Assembly (NCBI GenBank): GCA_964390005.1
Contig: CAYMGM010000002.1
Coordinates: forward strand, 205,460 to 269,459
Direction of reading: 5' to 3'
DNA from: CAYMGM01 sp964390005
GTDB taxonomy: Bacteria; Pseudomonadota; Alphaproteobacteria; UBA9219
DNA: 64,000 bases
Shown one piece after another: positions 50,665 through 59,706 of this stretch. Both the position numbers and the translations under genes were made by a program. How positions within the stretch are numbered: the first letter of the stretch is position 1; the number at the start of each line of letters is the position of its first letter. The notes under the pieces are model-generated. The model saw nothing but the letters and a program-made list of their open reading frames with translations, had not been told where the DNA came from and made no database searches.

Positions 50665-51828
50665 CTAACGCCCCTTCCCCTTGACCAGAGCCGGATCCGC
50701 CGCTTCGCCATGCTGACGCCATTCAAAATAAAGCCGCGCCGAACCTTTTGAATCGTCAGCCTTGGCCGGTAAAATGCCCAACGGCTCGCCCGCTTCGACT
50801 TTTTGCCCCATTTCAGCGTCGATACGGCCAAAACCAGCTAACAAACTATGTGCCCCGCCCGCATGCTGAACGATGACAATCTGGCCATATCCGCGGAAAG
50901 GCCCCACAAAAACAATGCGCCCGGCCCGCGGCGCGACAACGGGGCTTCCGGGCGGTGCGGCATAGGTTACCCCCTGCCCCGGCAGGCCATAGGCATCCTT
51001 TGCGCCAAAGGCTTGAACGATTTTTCCTGAAACAGGTAACAGTAAGCCGGATCCCATCGACGCCGAATCTTTATCGTGCCGCCCCTCGGGCCCTTGCGCC
51101 GCACGGCGATTGACTTTGTCCAAAAGCTGCCGAAGATCTTTCGCTTCATCCGTCAGGGCCGCCAATTGCCGCGCGATTTCCTCTTTCTCGGCTGTTGTTT
51201 TTTGCAAAAGACCTTGCCGCGCCGCCACAAGCTGCTCAAGCTTAGCCTTTTGCCAGGCGACATTCTGACGCGCCGCAATGGCCAGCCTTTTTTCTTGCGC
51301 GACGCTTTGGCGCAGCGCGCTGATTTCTATCATTTCGCCCGCAAGAGCCTGGGCACGATCGTGCAGCTGCGGCACCAACGCGCGCAAAAGAATGCCACGA
51401 TGAATGGTCTCGTCCAAGGCCGGGCCGTTGAGAAGAAAAACGCCCGGCGGCAATCGCACCAGCCGCGCCAGCGCGCGCGCCAAGGTGGTTAACTGCGCCT
51501 GCGCCGCATCCGCCCCTGCGCTGCGCTGTTCTAAAGAGTTTTCGAGATCTTCCAGCTTGTCGTCCAGCTCTTCCAGCTTGCCCTGTTTTTCTTGGAAGCT
51601 TTTGGCGGCTTCGGTCGCTTGCGTACGCAGTTTCTCCAAATCAGCCGCCGCCGAGACTGCTTTTTCATCTAAAGCTGCCGCCTGCTTTTTTTGCGCCGCC
51701 ATTTGATCTTCGACGCGCGATAGAGCTTCTTTGGGCTCGGCGGCCTGCGCGGCAAAACCAAACGCCGACAGGCAGATCAAAGCCAAGCCCAAGCGCAAGC
51801 GATCAAGGCAAGACAAGCGAATCCCCAT
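50665..51828 (-). CDS. envC: EnvC-like murein hydrolase activator / M23 peptidase
   Basis: 387 residues from ATG 51828 (the longer frame runs deep into gpmI; even so this start overlaps the gpmI end by 26 bp). Signal/anchor LRLGLALICLSAFGFAAQA, two long coiled coils (LSRVEDQMAAQKKQAAALDEKA region and AWQKAKLEQLVAARQGLL region), then a LytM/M23 domain (GLPGQGVTYAAPPGSPVVAP, AGRIVFVGPFRGYGQIVIVQHA). The usual catalytic H-x-H and H-x4-D pattern is incomplete: GQGVTYAAP instead of H-x-G-xD, so it probably activates amidases rather than cutting itself. gpmI-envC is a typical alphaproteobacterial pair. Confidence 0.87.
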   Translation of the reverse strand: MGIRLSCLDRLRLGLALICLSAFGFAAQAAEPKEALSRVEDQMAAQKKQAAALDEKAVSAAADLEKLRTQATEAAKSFQEKQGKLEELDDKLEDLENSLEQRSAGADAAQAQLTTLARALARLVRLPPGVFLLNGPALDETIHRGILLRALVPQLHDRAQALAGEMIEISALRQSVAQEKRLAIAARQNVAWQKAKLEQLVAARQGLLQKTTAEKEEIARQLAALTDEAKDLRQLLDKVNRRAAQGPEGRHDKDSASMGSGLLLPVSGKIVQAFGAKDAYGLPGQGVTYAAPPGSPVVAPRAGRIVFVGPFRGYGQIVIVQHAGGAHSLLAGFGRIDAEMGQKVEAGEPLGILPAKADDSKGSARLYFEWRQHGEAADPALVKGKGR

Positions 51829-53353
51829 CCATCTCAGGCGGTTTCTTAAGGCCCAAAAACGGCAGCAAGGTCGGCGCGACATCGGCCAAGCGCCCATCGC
51901 GCAACCGCACAGGACCAGCGCCGATCAGCATCACCGGAACCTTGTTTAACGTATGAGCCGTATGCGGGCCATGCGTCGCGGGATCCGTCATGACTTCGCA
52001 ATTGCCGTGATCTGCCGTGACAAGCGCCACGCCGCCCGCTTTGTCCAGCGCGGCAAGAACGCGCCCCAAACAGGTATCTAACGTTTCAAGCGCGGAAACG
52101 GCGGCGGATAAAACGCCCGTATGCCCCACCATATCGGGGTTGGCATAGTTCAAAACAATCAGATCGAACGTCCCGCTTTCAATGGCCGCGACAACCTGAT
52201 CGGTCACTTGCTGCGCCGACATCGCGGGCTGCAAATCATAGGTCGCCACCTTGGGCGACGGCACCATGATGCGCTCTTCGCCGGGATAAGGCTCTTCCCG
52301 CCCGCCGTTGAAGAAAAAGGTCACATGCGGATATTTTTCCGTCTCGGCAATTCGCAATTGTTTCAATCCCGCCGCCGAAACGACAGCGCCCAAGCCGTTG
52401 TCGATAGCCTTGGGCGGAAAAAGCGCAGGCATGAACGTATCAAGCTTGTCGCTGTAAGGCACCATGCCAAGCGCGGCGGCAAACGAGACTTGGCGCGGGC
52501 GCGCAAAGCCATCAAAGGCAGGGTCCAAAAGCGCCAAAAGAATTTCGCGCGCGCGATCGGTGCGGAAATTGGCAAACAAGACGCCATCGCCGTCTTTCAT
52601 GCCGTCATAGCCAGGCAACACGCAAGGCTCGACAAACTCGTCGCCTTTGCCGTCGGCATAAGACGCCTTGATGGCCGCCACAGGATCGGAAACTTTTTGG
52701 CCTTGGCCCGATACCAACAAATCATAGGCTTTGGCGACGCGATCCCAGCGCTTATCGCGGTCCATCGCAAAATACCGCCCGCAAAGCGTCACGATCTGAA
52801 CGCCCGGCAAAGGCGACAGCTCTTGTTGCAACTGCGCGATCTGCGCATCCGCGCTTTGCGGCGGCACGTCGCGCCCATCCAAAAACGCATGAACGCAAAC
52901 GGGCACGCCCGCTGCGGCCAAAAGCTTGGCCAAAGCGACCATATGTTTTTGATGCGCATGCACGCCACCGGGCGAGGCAAGCCCCATCAAGTGACAGCGA
53001 CCGTCCGAGGCTTTGAGCTTGCCGATAAAGATCGCCAAAGCCGGGTTTTGCGCCAAAGCGCCCGACGCTATCGCGCGATCGATCAAGGGCAGATCCTGAA
53101 AAACAACGCGCCCCGCGCCAAGATTCATATGCCCCACTTCCGAATTACCAATTTGGCCTTCGGGCAAGCCGACATCCAGCCCCGAAGCCTCTAACGCGGC
53201 ATGCGGATATTTTTCCCAAGCAGCGTGAAAAACGGGCATGGCAGCCACGCTTGTCGCATTGTCGGGCGCAGCATCGCGCAAGCCAAAACCGTCTAAAACG
53301 GCCAAAAGAACGGGGCGCTGACGCGCGGTTTTTGGGGCTTGATTGTCGGACAT
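51803..53353 (-). CDS. gpmI: 2,3-bisphosphoglycerate-independent phosphoglycerate mutase
   Basis: 516 residues; interconverts 3- and 2-phosphoglycerate using two Mn2+. Visible: AVLDGFGLRD at the N-terminus (metal Asp), the nucleophile Ser71 in GNSEVGHMNLGAGRVV, HAFLDGRDVPPQSAD, YFAMDRDKRWDRV, and the metal ligands ANPDMVGHTG and LVTADHGNCEVM. It overlaps envC downstream. Complements pyk and fbaB of this window in glycolysis. Confidence 0.95.
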   Translation of the reverse strand: MSDNQAPKTARQRPVLLAVLDGFGLRDAAPDNATSVAAMPVFHAAWEKYPHAALEASGLDVGLPEGQIGNSEVGHMNLGAGRVVFQDLPLIDRAIASGALAQNPALAIFIGKLKASDGRCHLMGLASPGGVHAHQKHMVALAKLLAAAGVPVCVHAFLDGRDVPPQSADAQIAQLQQELSPLPGVQIVTLCGRYFAMDRDKRWDRVAKAYDLLVSGQGQKVSDPVAAIKASYADGKGDEFVEPCVLPGYDGMKDGDGVLFANFRTDRAREILLALLDPAFDGFARPRQVSFAAALGMVPYSDKLDTFMPALFPPKAIDNGLGAVVSAAGLKQLRIAETEKYPHVTFFFNGGREEPYPGEERIMVPSPKVATYDLQPAMSAQQVTDQVVAAIESGTFDLIVLNYANPDMVGHTGVLSAAVSALETLDTCLGRVLAALDKAGGVALVTADHGNCEVMTDPATHGPHTAHTLNKVPVMLIGAGPVRLRDGRLADVAPTLLPFLGLKKPPEMDGDSLVLP

Positions 53354-53566
53354 CGTGCCTTAACCCTTGAAGAACGCATAAAAAACGGAAGAGAATCCCC
53401 CCCCACCTCTTTTCTAGCCCAAAAGAAGCCCTTGGCGCAACGCCGCGCCCCTTTATAGGGCCCGCAAAGAAGACGTTGCAAGCTGACGCGCCAAAGGGCA
53501 AACTGCGCGCCGTCTTGGGCGGCTTTCAAAAGCCCGTCTTCCTTTGGCTATCCTTTTATCGCAACC
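53354..53566. other. Divergent intergenic region gpmI / 53567 gene
   Basis: 213 bp between divergent genes. No gene, repeat or clear promoter hexamers recognised; reading frames here are shadows. Confidence 0.4.
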
Positions 53567-54157
53567 ATGCTCTTCTTACCGAAAAGTCTTTTACAATCTC
53601 TGGCCGCGATGGGCGACGGCGCCGTAATCGGCGCGCTGGCTGTCTTGATTGGCGCCTACCTTTTTTGGACAGGCTGCCGCCAAGGCATGAAAAGCTTTTT
53701 CTTCGCGCTGGGCTTAGCCGTTGGCGCGTTGGCTTTCGTCAAGCTTGTCCTTTTAGGATGCGCCGTTCATATTCCGTTTTTGGATTTACGCTCACAAGCC
53801 GGAAACGCCGCCTTCACTTCAGCCGTTTTAGGCATCTTTGCGTCCGTGATGGCAAGCCAACTTAGCGGCGATCAGCAAAGATGGCCTTTTTACATTTTGA
53901 TCCCCTTTATTCTGGCCATCGAAGGCGCGCGCGTGGCCCTTGGCCTTCATGATGAAGGCAGCGCCTTGCTCGGTCTTTTGATTGGCGGTAACATCGCCTT
54001 CGGCGTTCATATGCTTTTTACGCAAAAGAAAATGGTTGTTCTCGACATCCGGCTTCTTTTGGTTTTGACACTGCTTGTCGTTGTGATCTTTCGTAACTTT
54101 GCGGCCGAGCTTAAAATGATCGTCGATCGTTTGGCCCTGTGGTTCACGACCTGCTAA
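53567..54157 (+). CDS. Polytopic membrane protein, PAP2-like without catalytic motifs
   Basis: 196 residues with about six hydrophobic segments (VIGALAVLIGAYLFWTGC, FFFALGLAVGALAFVKLVLL, ILIPFILAIEGARVALGL, LRLLVLTLLVVVIF). The block LDLRSQAGNAAFTSAVLGIF matches the PAP2 phosphatase segment L-R-S-P-S-G-H-(A/T)-A-x-S, but the catalytic SGH is QAGN here and the upstream K-x6-RP is missing. It may be a non-catalytic lipid-binding relative. It lies 13 bp before a small exported protein gene. Function unknown. Confidence 0.62.
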   Translation: MLFLPKSLLQSLAAMGDGAVIGALAVLIGAYLFWTGCRQGMKSFFFALGLAVGALAFVKLVLLGCAVHIPFLDLRSQAGNAAFTSAVLGIFASVMASQLSGDQQRWPFYILIPFILAIEGARVALGLHDEGSALLGLLIGGNIAFGVHMLFTQKKMVVLDIRLLLVLTLLVVVIFRNFAAELKMIVDRLALWFTTC

Positions 54158-54170
54158 GAAAGGAGCGAAA

Positions 54171-54545
54171 ATGCCCCAAAGCCCGCGTTTTTTTTACATC
54201 CCCTTGATTGCTTTCGGCGCGTTTCTCTGTTTTTCGCCGTCTGCGGCCACGGCAACGACTTTTCTTTCAAACCCCGGTGCCGAGCCCGGTGCGCCCATGG
54301 TCGCCATTGGCCCCATGGCCCCGCAAGTGAATAAAGACGCGGCTTCGGCCAAGTTTGCCAAAGATCCCGACATCCAAGAATGCTTGGCAACCGTCACCAA
54401 AAACGCAGCGGGCGTTCCTGATCACAATGCTATGGATGCGTGCCTCAATCAAAAAGAAAAAGAGCGGGTCGCCGCGCAACAAGCCGCCGAGGAAGCGGCC
54501 CAAAAGGCCGGGCAAGACGGTGAAGAAGCTGAAAGCGCGCCCTAA
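54171..54545 (+). CDS. Small exported protein, unknown
   Basis: 124 residues; signal FYIPLIAFGAFLCFSPSAATA, then a soluble part with two cysteines (IQECLATVTK, MDACLNQKEK), ending in an acidic/alanine coiled coil (AAQQAAEEAAQKAGQDGEEAE). AAGGAGCG precedes the ATG. Co-directional with the PAP2-like gene, spacing 13 bp. No family recognised. Confidence 0.6.
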   Translation: MPQSPRFFYIPLIAFGAFLCFSPSAATATTFLSNPGAEPGAPMVAIGPMAPQVNKDAASAKFAKDPDIQECLATVTKNAAGVPDHNAMDACLNQKEKERVAAQQAAEEAAQKAGQDGEEAESAP

Positions 54546-54561
54546 TTAAAGCCCAGACCGA

Positions 54562-55086
54562 TCAATCCCAACGTACAATCTCGGCATTGGCCGGATCCGC
54601 GCCTGTCGCGCCGTTGATATAGTACCAATGGCTGACAATTAGCGTTCTGTCGCGATGATCCCACGCATAGCTTTCGTTTTCAAAAGTGCGAATCCGCGCC
54701 ATCATGGATTCATGCCCTTCGGGAAAGGGCTTCCACCATTCGGCGTTATCGTCGCCAAGACAAGAAAAATCAAGCGCAGGCCAAGCCTGTTTCAGGCTTG
54801 GCGCAGGCGCACCCATATCGCAACTAAACAAGCGCCGTTCGCCGACCAAGGGCGTGACTTGGATCGAAAGGCCTAAACGCTCGGCCACAATAGATGCGGT
54901 TTGAAGCGCCCGCGTATAGGGACTGCTGATCACACGCACAATCCCAATCCCCGCCAAACGTTCGGCAGCCGCGGCGACCTGCGCGCGCCCCAGCGGCGTT
55001 AGCGGCGGATCGGGAATCTGCGGGTCACGTCCCAGCGCGGTTTCTGCGGCGTTATAGGTCGATTGGCCATGGCGAAGAAGAAACAT
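54562..55086 (-). CDS. Histidine phosphatase (phosphoglycerate-mutase-like) family protein
   Basis: 174 residues. Catalytic LLRHGQSTYNAAE (nucleophile His), SSPYTRALQTA (second Arg), and a late LIVSHWYYIN with the second catalytic His. The pattern fits small phosphatases of the SixA/CobC superfamily; the substrate is not predictable. Its start and the DUF1036 stop share one base (TAATG), so they are coupled. Confidence 0.85.
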   Translation of the reverse strand: MFLLRHGQSTYNAAETALGRDPQIPDPPLTPLGRAQVAAAAERLAGIGIVRVISSPYTRALQTASIVAERLGLSIQVTPLVGERRLFSCDMGAPAPSLKQAWPALDFSCLGDDNAEWWKPFPEGHESMMARIRTFENESYAWDHRDRTLIVSHWYYINGATGADPANAEIVRWD

Positions 55087-55532
55087 TAACGCGCTTTATC
55101 GTAAAAGGTCAGCGTATAGTCGCGTTTATTCGCGCCAACATCAATTTCTTCAAACCCCTGCGTTTTATAGCCGCGAACCTCACAACTACTGTCGCCTTCG
55201 ATGTTGAAAGCTTTGGCATCCGTGCAAAACGAGTATTTGCCCGACCAAACAAGCGGCATCTGCCCATCGGGTTGCGGTGCCACAAGCGCCCGCGCAAAGT
55301 AAAAATAGAATCTTTGAGACAAGGGCTTGCTAAGCACGCGCGCGCACTGCCCGGGCTCGATCTGCCACCAGCCTTCCGAAATCCATGTCCCCTGCTCGCG
55401 ATGGCCAAAGGCCGCTTCGATGGTCACGTGCGTGCGGTTACAATAAAGTAGCGCCGCTTCGGCCTTCGGCGCGAAAACCAAAAAAGAGAGGCAAACAAGG
55501 CCAGCCAAAGCCATACGACGAACAGGCAACAT
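55086..55532 (-). CDS. DUF1036 exported protein
   Basis: 148 residues with a signal peptide (RMALAGLVCLSFLVFAPKAEA). The mature domain contains LYCNRTHVTIEAAFGHRE, WISEGWWQIEPGQCARV, KYSFCTDAKAFNIEG and TQGFEEIDVGANKRDYTLTF, which correspond to the DUF1036 family found almost only in alphaproteobacteria. Four cysteines suggest disulphides. Role unknown. It is coupled to the histidine phosphatase gene. Confidence 0.85.
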   Translation of the reverse strand: MLPVRRMALAGLVCLSFLVFAPKAEAALLYCNRTHVTIEAAFGHREQGTWISEGWWQIEPGQCARVLSKPLSQRFYFYFARALVAPQPDGQMPLVWSGKYSFCTDAKAFNIEGDSSCEVRGYKTQGFEEIDVGANKRDYTLTFYDKAR

Positions 55533-55673
55533 CGCGTCTTCCCGCCAGATCAGCCAAAACCCAACAACGGGTTTTAGGGACGAATCAAAAAAGCTCTGCT
55601 ATGGTTTAAAGGAATTGGACGGCGAAAATCAACCTTGCCGCGCCTGTTTTACCTTCGCTTTTGTCCTTTTATA

Positions 55674-56843
55674 ATGCCGCTGCGTCTTTTATTCCTTTAT
55701 GATTGTCTTTATCCCGACAGCGTTGGCGGCGTCGAACACCGTAACGCTTGCCTTGGCCGTGCTTTGGCCAAGCGCGGCCATGCCGTTACGCTAGCCGGGT
55801 GGAGCCGCGGCCCCGTCCCGCTAATCGAGGGCGTCCAAACCATTGCCCTGCCCGGCGCGGCCCCCCTTTATGACCCCCACGGCAAACGACAGATCAGCGC
55901 CGCGCTACGCTTTGCCTGGGCCTGCCGGACACTCGACCTTTCCGCTTACGATATTATTGAGACTGCCAACATTCCGTACCTTCACCTTCCCCTTTTGGCG
56001 CGGCGAGCGCAAAAGCTTTCCAAACCGCTGTGCGTGACATGGTACGAAGTCTTTGATCGCCATTGGGGCGTCTATAAAGCGCCTTGGGCGGCGGGCTTTT
56101 TCCGGCTTTTTGAACGCTGGGCAGCTACGAAAGGCGATCAAGTTTGTGCCATAAGTCCTTTAACAATCGACCGTTTCCATAACATCGCGCCTGCGCGCTC
56201 CCGGCCTTTTTTAGCCGCTTGCGGCGTTGATCTGGCCGACATGGCCGCACGACGCAGACCGCCCGATCCGCAAGCGCCGCCCCTTCTTTACGCCGGTCGT
56301 TTAATCCCCGAAAAGAGGGTTGATCTGCTTATCAAAGCCCTGTCCTTTCTGCCCGCGCTGCCAGACCGGCCTTTGCTGACCCTGATCGGCGACGGGCCAG
56401 ATCGTGCCCGTCTTGAAGCCTTGGCCGCCGCCAACGGCGTTTCGGAAAAATGCTTTTTTCGCGGCAAGTTACCCGAGCCTGCGGATGTTTGGCATGAACT
56501 GGCGCGCGCGCGGATCGCCGTACAACCCTCGGCGCGCGAAGGCTTTGGCTTGATGCCGCTTGAAGCCATGGCGCTGGGCAAGCCGGTCGTTTATTGCGAA
56601 GGCCCGTTAAATGCCATCAGCGGCTTGGTCCGAGACGGTCTTGATGGTCTTTGCGCGCAGGCCACGCCGCAAGCCTTGGCCCAGGCCCTGTCACGCCTTT
56701 TAACCGACGATATTTTATGGGCCGCACAAAGCGCCGTAGCCCAAGCGCACGCCGCAGCCTATGATTGGAACGCGCTTGCAAAAGAGATGGAAGCGTTCTT
56801 CTATACAGCGCGGCCCGATCTTGCCGCCAGCACACCTGTTTGA
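55674..56843 (+). CDS. Glycosyltransferase family 4 (GT-B fold), copy 1
   Basis: 389 residues from ATG 55674 (a TTG at 55635 is possible). N-terminal LLFLYDCLYPDSVGGVEHRN, C-terminal nucleotide-sugar-binding part with LLYAGRLIPEKRVDLLIKAL, LIGDGPDRARLEALA, and the E-x7-E signature REGFGLMPLEAMALGKPVV. Retaining glycosyltransferase of the cytoplasmic face, for lipopolysaccharide or exopolysaccharide. Donor and acceptor unknown. It is followed 26 bp later by the AAA ATPase. Confidence 0.87.
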   Translation: MPLRLLFLYDCLYPDSVGGVEHRNACLGRALAKRGHAVTLAGWSRGPVPLIEGVQTIALPGAAPLYDPHGKRQISAALRFAWACRTLDLSAYDIIETANIPYLHLPLLARRAQKLSKPLCVTWYEVFDRHWGVYKAPWAAGFFRLFERWAATKGDQVCAISPLTIDRFHNIAPARSRPFLAACGVDLADMAARRRPPDPQAPPLLYAGRLIPEKRVDLLIKALSFLPALPDRPLLTLIGDGPDRARLEALAAANGVSEKCFFRGKLPEPADVWHELARARIAVQPSAREGFGLMPLEAMALGKPVVYCEGPLNAISGLVRDGLDGLCAQATPQALAQALSRLLTDDILWAAQSAVAQAHAAAYDWNALAKEMEAFFYTARPDLAASTPV

Positions 56844-56869
56844 TTCGTTTTATCAAAGGACCTTTTGCC

Positions 56870-57751
56870 ATGGCCGATCACAAGTTTGCCGTTTCGGATT
56901 CCGAACTCGACAACCTGATCCACCGTTATACGCGCGATTTCACCGAACAAGACCGCGCGGGCCGTTTTGACCCCATTTCGGGCCGCGAGCATGAATTGGA
57001 CCAAGTCACGCTGATCCTTTTGCAGCGCTTGCGCAAAAACGTCATGCTTTTGGGCCCGGCGGGCGTCGGTAAAACGGCTCTTTTTGTTGGCCTTGCCCAA
57101 CGCATCAACCAAAACAAGGTCCCGGATCTTTTAAAGGGGGCGCGTCTGATCGAATTGGAAATGTCGATGATCGGCGCCGGATCAACATCGCGCGCAGAAC
57201 TTGAAGGCCGTCTGATCCCCATCATCAAAGGCGTGGCCGAACGTAACGCTACCGGCGAAAATCCACCGATCATGTTCTGTATCGACGAAATTCATCAGCT
57301 GATGATTTCGTTTAAAGCGTCGAGTTACAGCGGCATTGCCGATCTTTTGAAACCTTATTTAACGGCAGGCGATCTTTTCGTTTTGGCGGCCACGACGCGC
57401 GAAGAATATGACGACTATGTCAAACAAGAACCCGCCATCGACCGCCGTTTCCAAAAGGTCATTTTAGAAGTTCCCGATATCCCCATGACGATCGAGATTT
57501 TAAAGCACTTACGCAAAAATTTCGAAGAGCATGCCGGGATCACAATCTCGGACCGCGCCGTCGACCGGATCGTTCGCTTGACCGATCGTTACATTCGCAA
57601 CCGCAACAACCCTGACAAATCAATTATTGTCATGGATCTTTCTTGCGCTTATGCCGTCATGCGCGGCATCACCGACGAACTGGACGACGAATCGATTGCG
57701 ATGGCCCTGTCCTCGGAAGCGGGGATCAGCCAGCAGGCTGTCGGCGGCTAA
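56870..57751 (+). CDS. Stand-alone ClpB-D1-like AAA+ ATPase
   Basis: 293 residues from ATG 56870 (AAAGGA 9 nt upstream; a longer frame overlaps the glycosyltransferase). It corresponds to the first ATPase module of ClpB/ClpA: ISGREHELDQVTLILLQRLR, Walker A LLGPAGVGKTALFVGLAQRI, Walker B MFCIDEIHQLM, sensor-1 FVLAATTREEYDDYV, arginine finger PAIDRRFQKVIL and a C-terminal helical lid. There is no N-domain, no M-domain coiled coil and no second ATPase. It sits between two glycosyltransferase genes, in the same direction. Role unknown: perhaps a regulator or assembly factor of this polysaccharide locus. Confidence 0.82.
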   Translation: MADHKFAVSDSELDNLIHRYTRDFTEQDRAGRFDPISGREHELDQVTLILLQRLRKNVMLLGPAGVGKTALFVGLAQRINQNKVPDLLKGARLIELEMSMIGAGSTSRAELEGRLIPIIKGVAERNATGENPPIMFCIDEIHQLMISFKASSYSGIADLLKPYLTAGDLFVLAATTREEYDDYVKQEPAIDRRFQKVILEVPDIPMTIEILKHLRKNFEEHAGITISDRAVDRIVRLTDRYIRNRNNPDKSIIVMDLSCAYAVMRGITDELDDESIAMALSSEAGISQQAVGG

Positions 57752-57798
57752 TCGTTTCGCTGTCTTTTTGTTTGATGGTATAAAAAAGGTTTATCGCG

Positions 57799-58962
57799 AT
57801 GGGATCGTCTGCCCCTCATGAAGTTTTGGTCGTCTCGCCTTATTTTTCGTCGCATGGCGGCGAGATCGAAGACCTGACAGAACGCATGATCCTTGAAATC
57901 GCGGCCCGCGATCATTTTCACTTTACGTGGGCGGCCAGCGCGGTGGGTGCTTTGCCTGACCTGCCGGAACAAAGCGTTTTGCCATTACGTGCCGTCAATA
58001 CTTTGGACCGTTTTTTGGGCCTTGGCCTGCCTTTTTGGCCGAAAAAAGCGCTTCGAGCGCTGACAGAAGCCATGGCCAGCGCCGATCTGCTTTGGCTGCA
58101 CGGCACGCGTTTTCCGGGCGCGAAAGCTTGTGTGCGCATCGCCCGCCAGCTAGGGCGCCCCGTTGTCATCACCGAAACCGAAGGCCCCGCACCGGGACGC
58201 CCCGCCGGGCGTATGGATCAATTGTGGGATCGTTTGGCAACCCTTCCCCTTTTACGCGCGGCGGATCGCGCCGTTTTCTCAAGCGACCGCGTTGCCGAAG
58301 ACTATTTTCGCCGCGCCGCCTTTACAAAACCGGTCAGCGTTATTCCGTATGGCGTCGATCTGCGCCTGTTCCACCGGCCTTTGATGGAAACGCGCCGCTA
58401 TCTGCGTACGCGTTTTGCCTTGCGCGCCGATCAACCTGTTTTGATGTATGCGGGTCCTTTTGAAAAGCGCAAAGGCTTGTCGGTTATTCGGGCTCTGGCC
58501 CGACGTTTGCCCGGCTGGCGCTTTTGGCTGGCAGGAAGTGGCACGATCGATCCCAACAAATGGCTTTTGCCGAATGTCCATGTTTTCTCGGACCGTGAGG
58601 GCCCGAACCTCGCCGAGCTTTATCAAGGCGCCGACGTTTTTCTGATGCCTGCGGCTGGCCCGCGCTTTCCGCGTTGCATTCAAGAAGCGATGGCCTCGGG
58701 CCTGCCTGTTCTATGCGCCCCGGCCATTGCCGAAGGCGCGCGCTCGGCGGTCTCGCACCTGCATCTTGCGCATGTTTTTTTAGACGATCCCGATAAAACA
58801 GCCGCCGCGTGGGAAGATTATTTGCAAAACTTCCCCCTGCCGTTGCCGCGCCTTGTCCCCGACGACGATGTCGCCGACTTTGCCGCCGATACATGGGATT
58901 GGCCGCCACTGGCCGATGCTTATGCCGAGATTTTCCGCGATGTCCGGCGCACCAAGCTTTAG
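57799..58962 (+). CDS. Glycosyltransferase family 4 (GT-B fold), copy 2
   Basis: 387 residues. N-terminal VVSPYFSSHGGEIEDL, then IARQLGRPVVITETEG and ADRAVFSSDRVAEDYFRR with SVIPYGVDLRLF; the C-terminal half has VLMYAGPFEKRKGLSVIRAL and AGPRFPRCIQEAMASGLPVL, the GT4 E-x7-E region (E present in QEAMA). Same direction as the AAA ATPase, 47 bp away. Substrate unknown. Confidence 0.84.
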   Translation: MGSSAPHEVLVVSPYFSSHGGEIEDLTERMILEIAARDHFHFTWAASAVGALPDLPEQSVLPLRAVNTLDRFLGLGLPFWPKKALRALTEAMASADLLWLHGTRFPGAKACVRIARQLGRPVVITETEGPAPGRPAGRMDQLWDRLATLPLLRAADRAVFSSDRVAEDYFRRAAFTKPVSVIPYGVDLRLFHRPLMETRRYLRTRFALRADQPVLMYAGPFEKRKGLSVIRALARRLPGWRFWLAGSGTIDPNKWLLPNVHVFSDREGPNLAELYQGADVFLMPAAGPRFPRCIQEAMASGLPVLCAPAIAEGARSAVSHLHLAHVFLDDPDKTAAAWEDYLQNFPLPLPRLVPDDDVADFAADTWDWPPLADAYAEIFRDVRRTKL

Positions 58963-58998
58963 CGCGGAAACGTCAGACCTGCGCCCTGTCGCGTCCGT

Positions 58999-59610
58999 TT
59001 AAACAAGACGCGCCCCAAAGCGGCTGTTTTGATAGGCGATGCCCTTTTCCGTCACGACGGCATCCACATGCTGATCGTTGTCCGTCACCGGCACGGTCCG
59101 CGTTTCTTGAAGCGCATAAGCATAAGCAACGGCCAAAATCTTTTTCCGCGTCCGCAGATCTTGGATCGTCCGATCATAATACCCGCCGCCATAGCCAAGG
59201 CGCGCGCCAAAACGATCAAACGCCAAAAGAGGCACAATCAAAAGATCCGGCTCCATCGCCGGTGCATCGGGCAAAGGCTCAAGGATATGATGACGACCTT
59301 CGGTCATCGGATCGCCTTTTTTCCATACGCGAAAAACAAGCGGCGCGTTTTTCTCGACAAGGCAAGGCAGAACAATCGTGTGCCCGCGCTCGACAAGGAT
59401 ATCCATCAAAGGCAAAGGATTCAGCTCCCAATCCTGCGCTGCATAGCCCGCCACGACGGCCCCCGCCGCTAAAGGAACCGACGCCAAAAAAACCTCGGCT
59501 GCTTTTTCGGCAGCGCGCGGCGCAAGATGAAGACAGTCTTTGCGCACCCCGCGCATTGTCGAGCGCAAGGTTCGTTTTCTGTCGCTAATAAGATCGACCG
59601 TTTGCTGCAT
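58999..59610 (-). CDS. fau: 5-formyltetrahydrofolate cyclo-ligase
   Basis: 203 residues from ATG 59610 (AAGGA upstream). Converts 5-formyl-THF to 5,10-methenyl-THF with ATP in one-carbon metabolism. Visible: RKRTLRSTMRGVRKD, AGYAAQDWELNPLPLMD, LVEKNAPLVFRVWKKGDP, and the conserved DLLIVPLLAFDRFGARLGYG then GGYYDR. In many proteobacteria this gene follows zapA and 6S RNA; here the upstream neighbour is DUF167 with only ~96 bp between, leaving no room for 6S RNA. Confidence 0.93.
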   Translation of the reverse strand: MQQTVDLISDRKRTLRSTMRGVRKDCLHLAPRAAEKAAEVFLASVPLAAGAVVAGYAAQDWELNPLPLMDILVERGHTIVLPCLVEKNAPLVFRVWKKGDPMTEGRHHILEPLPDAPAMEPDLLIVPLLAFDRFGARLGYGGGYYDRTIQDLRTRKKILAVAYAYALQETRTVPVTDNDQHVDAVVTEKGIAYQNSRFGARLV

Positions 59611-59706
59611 CAGAATATTTCCTTGACGAACCGGACTTTCCCTCTCTGACAAAATACGCGCTGAATGACAAGATTTTCCAAACAACGGCAATGCGATAGT
59701 GTGCTT

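Noticed and set aside
52121..53194. Long open frame on the plus strand (357 codons) opposite gpmI
   Set aside because: It is the antisense shadow of a fully conserved gpmI; its translation is rich in Arg, His and Gln without any motif.
59611..59706. 6S RNA upstream of the 5-formyl-THF cyclo-ligase, as seen in other proteobacteria
   Set aside because: Only about 96 bp separate it from DUF167, too short for a 6S RNA gene.
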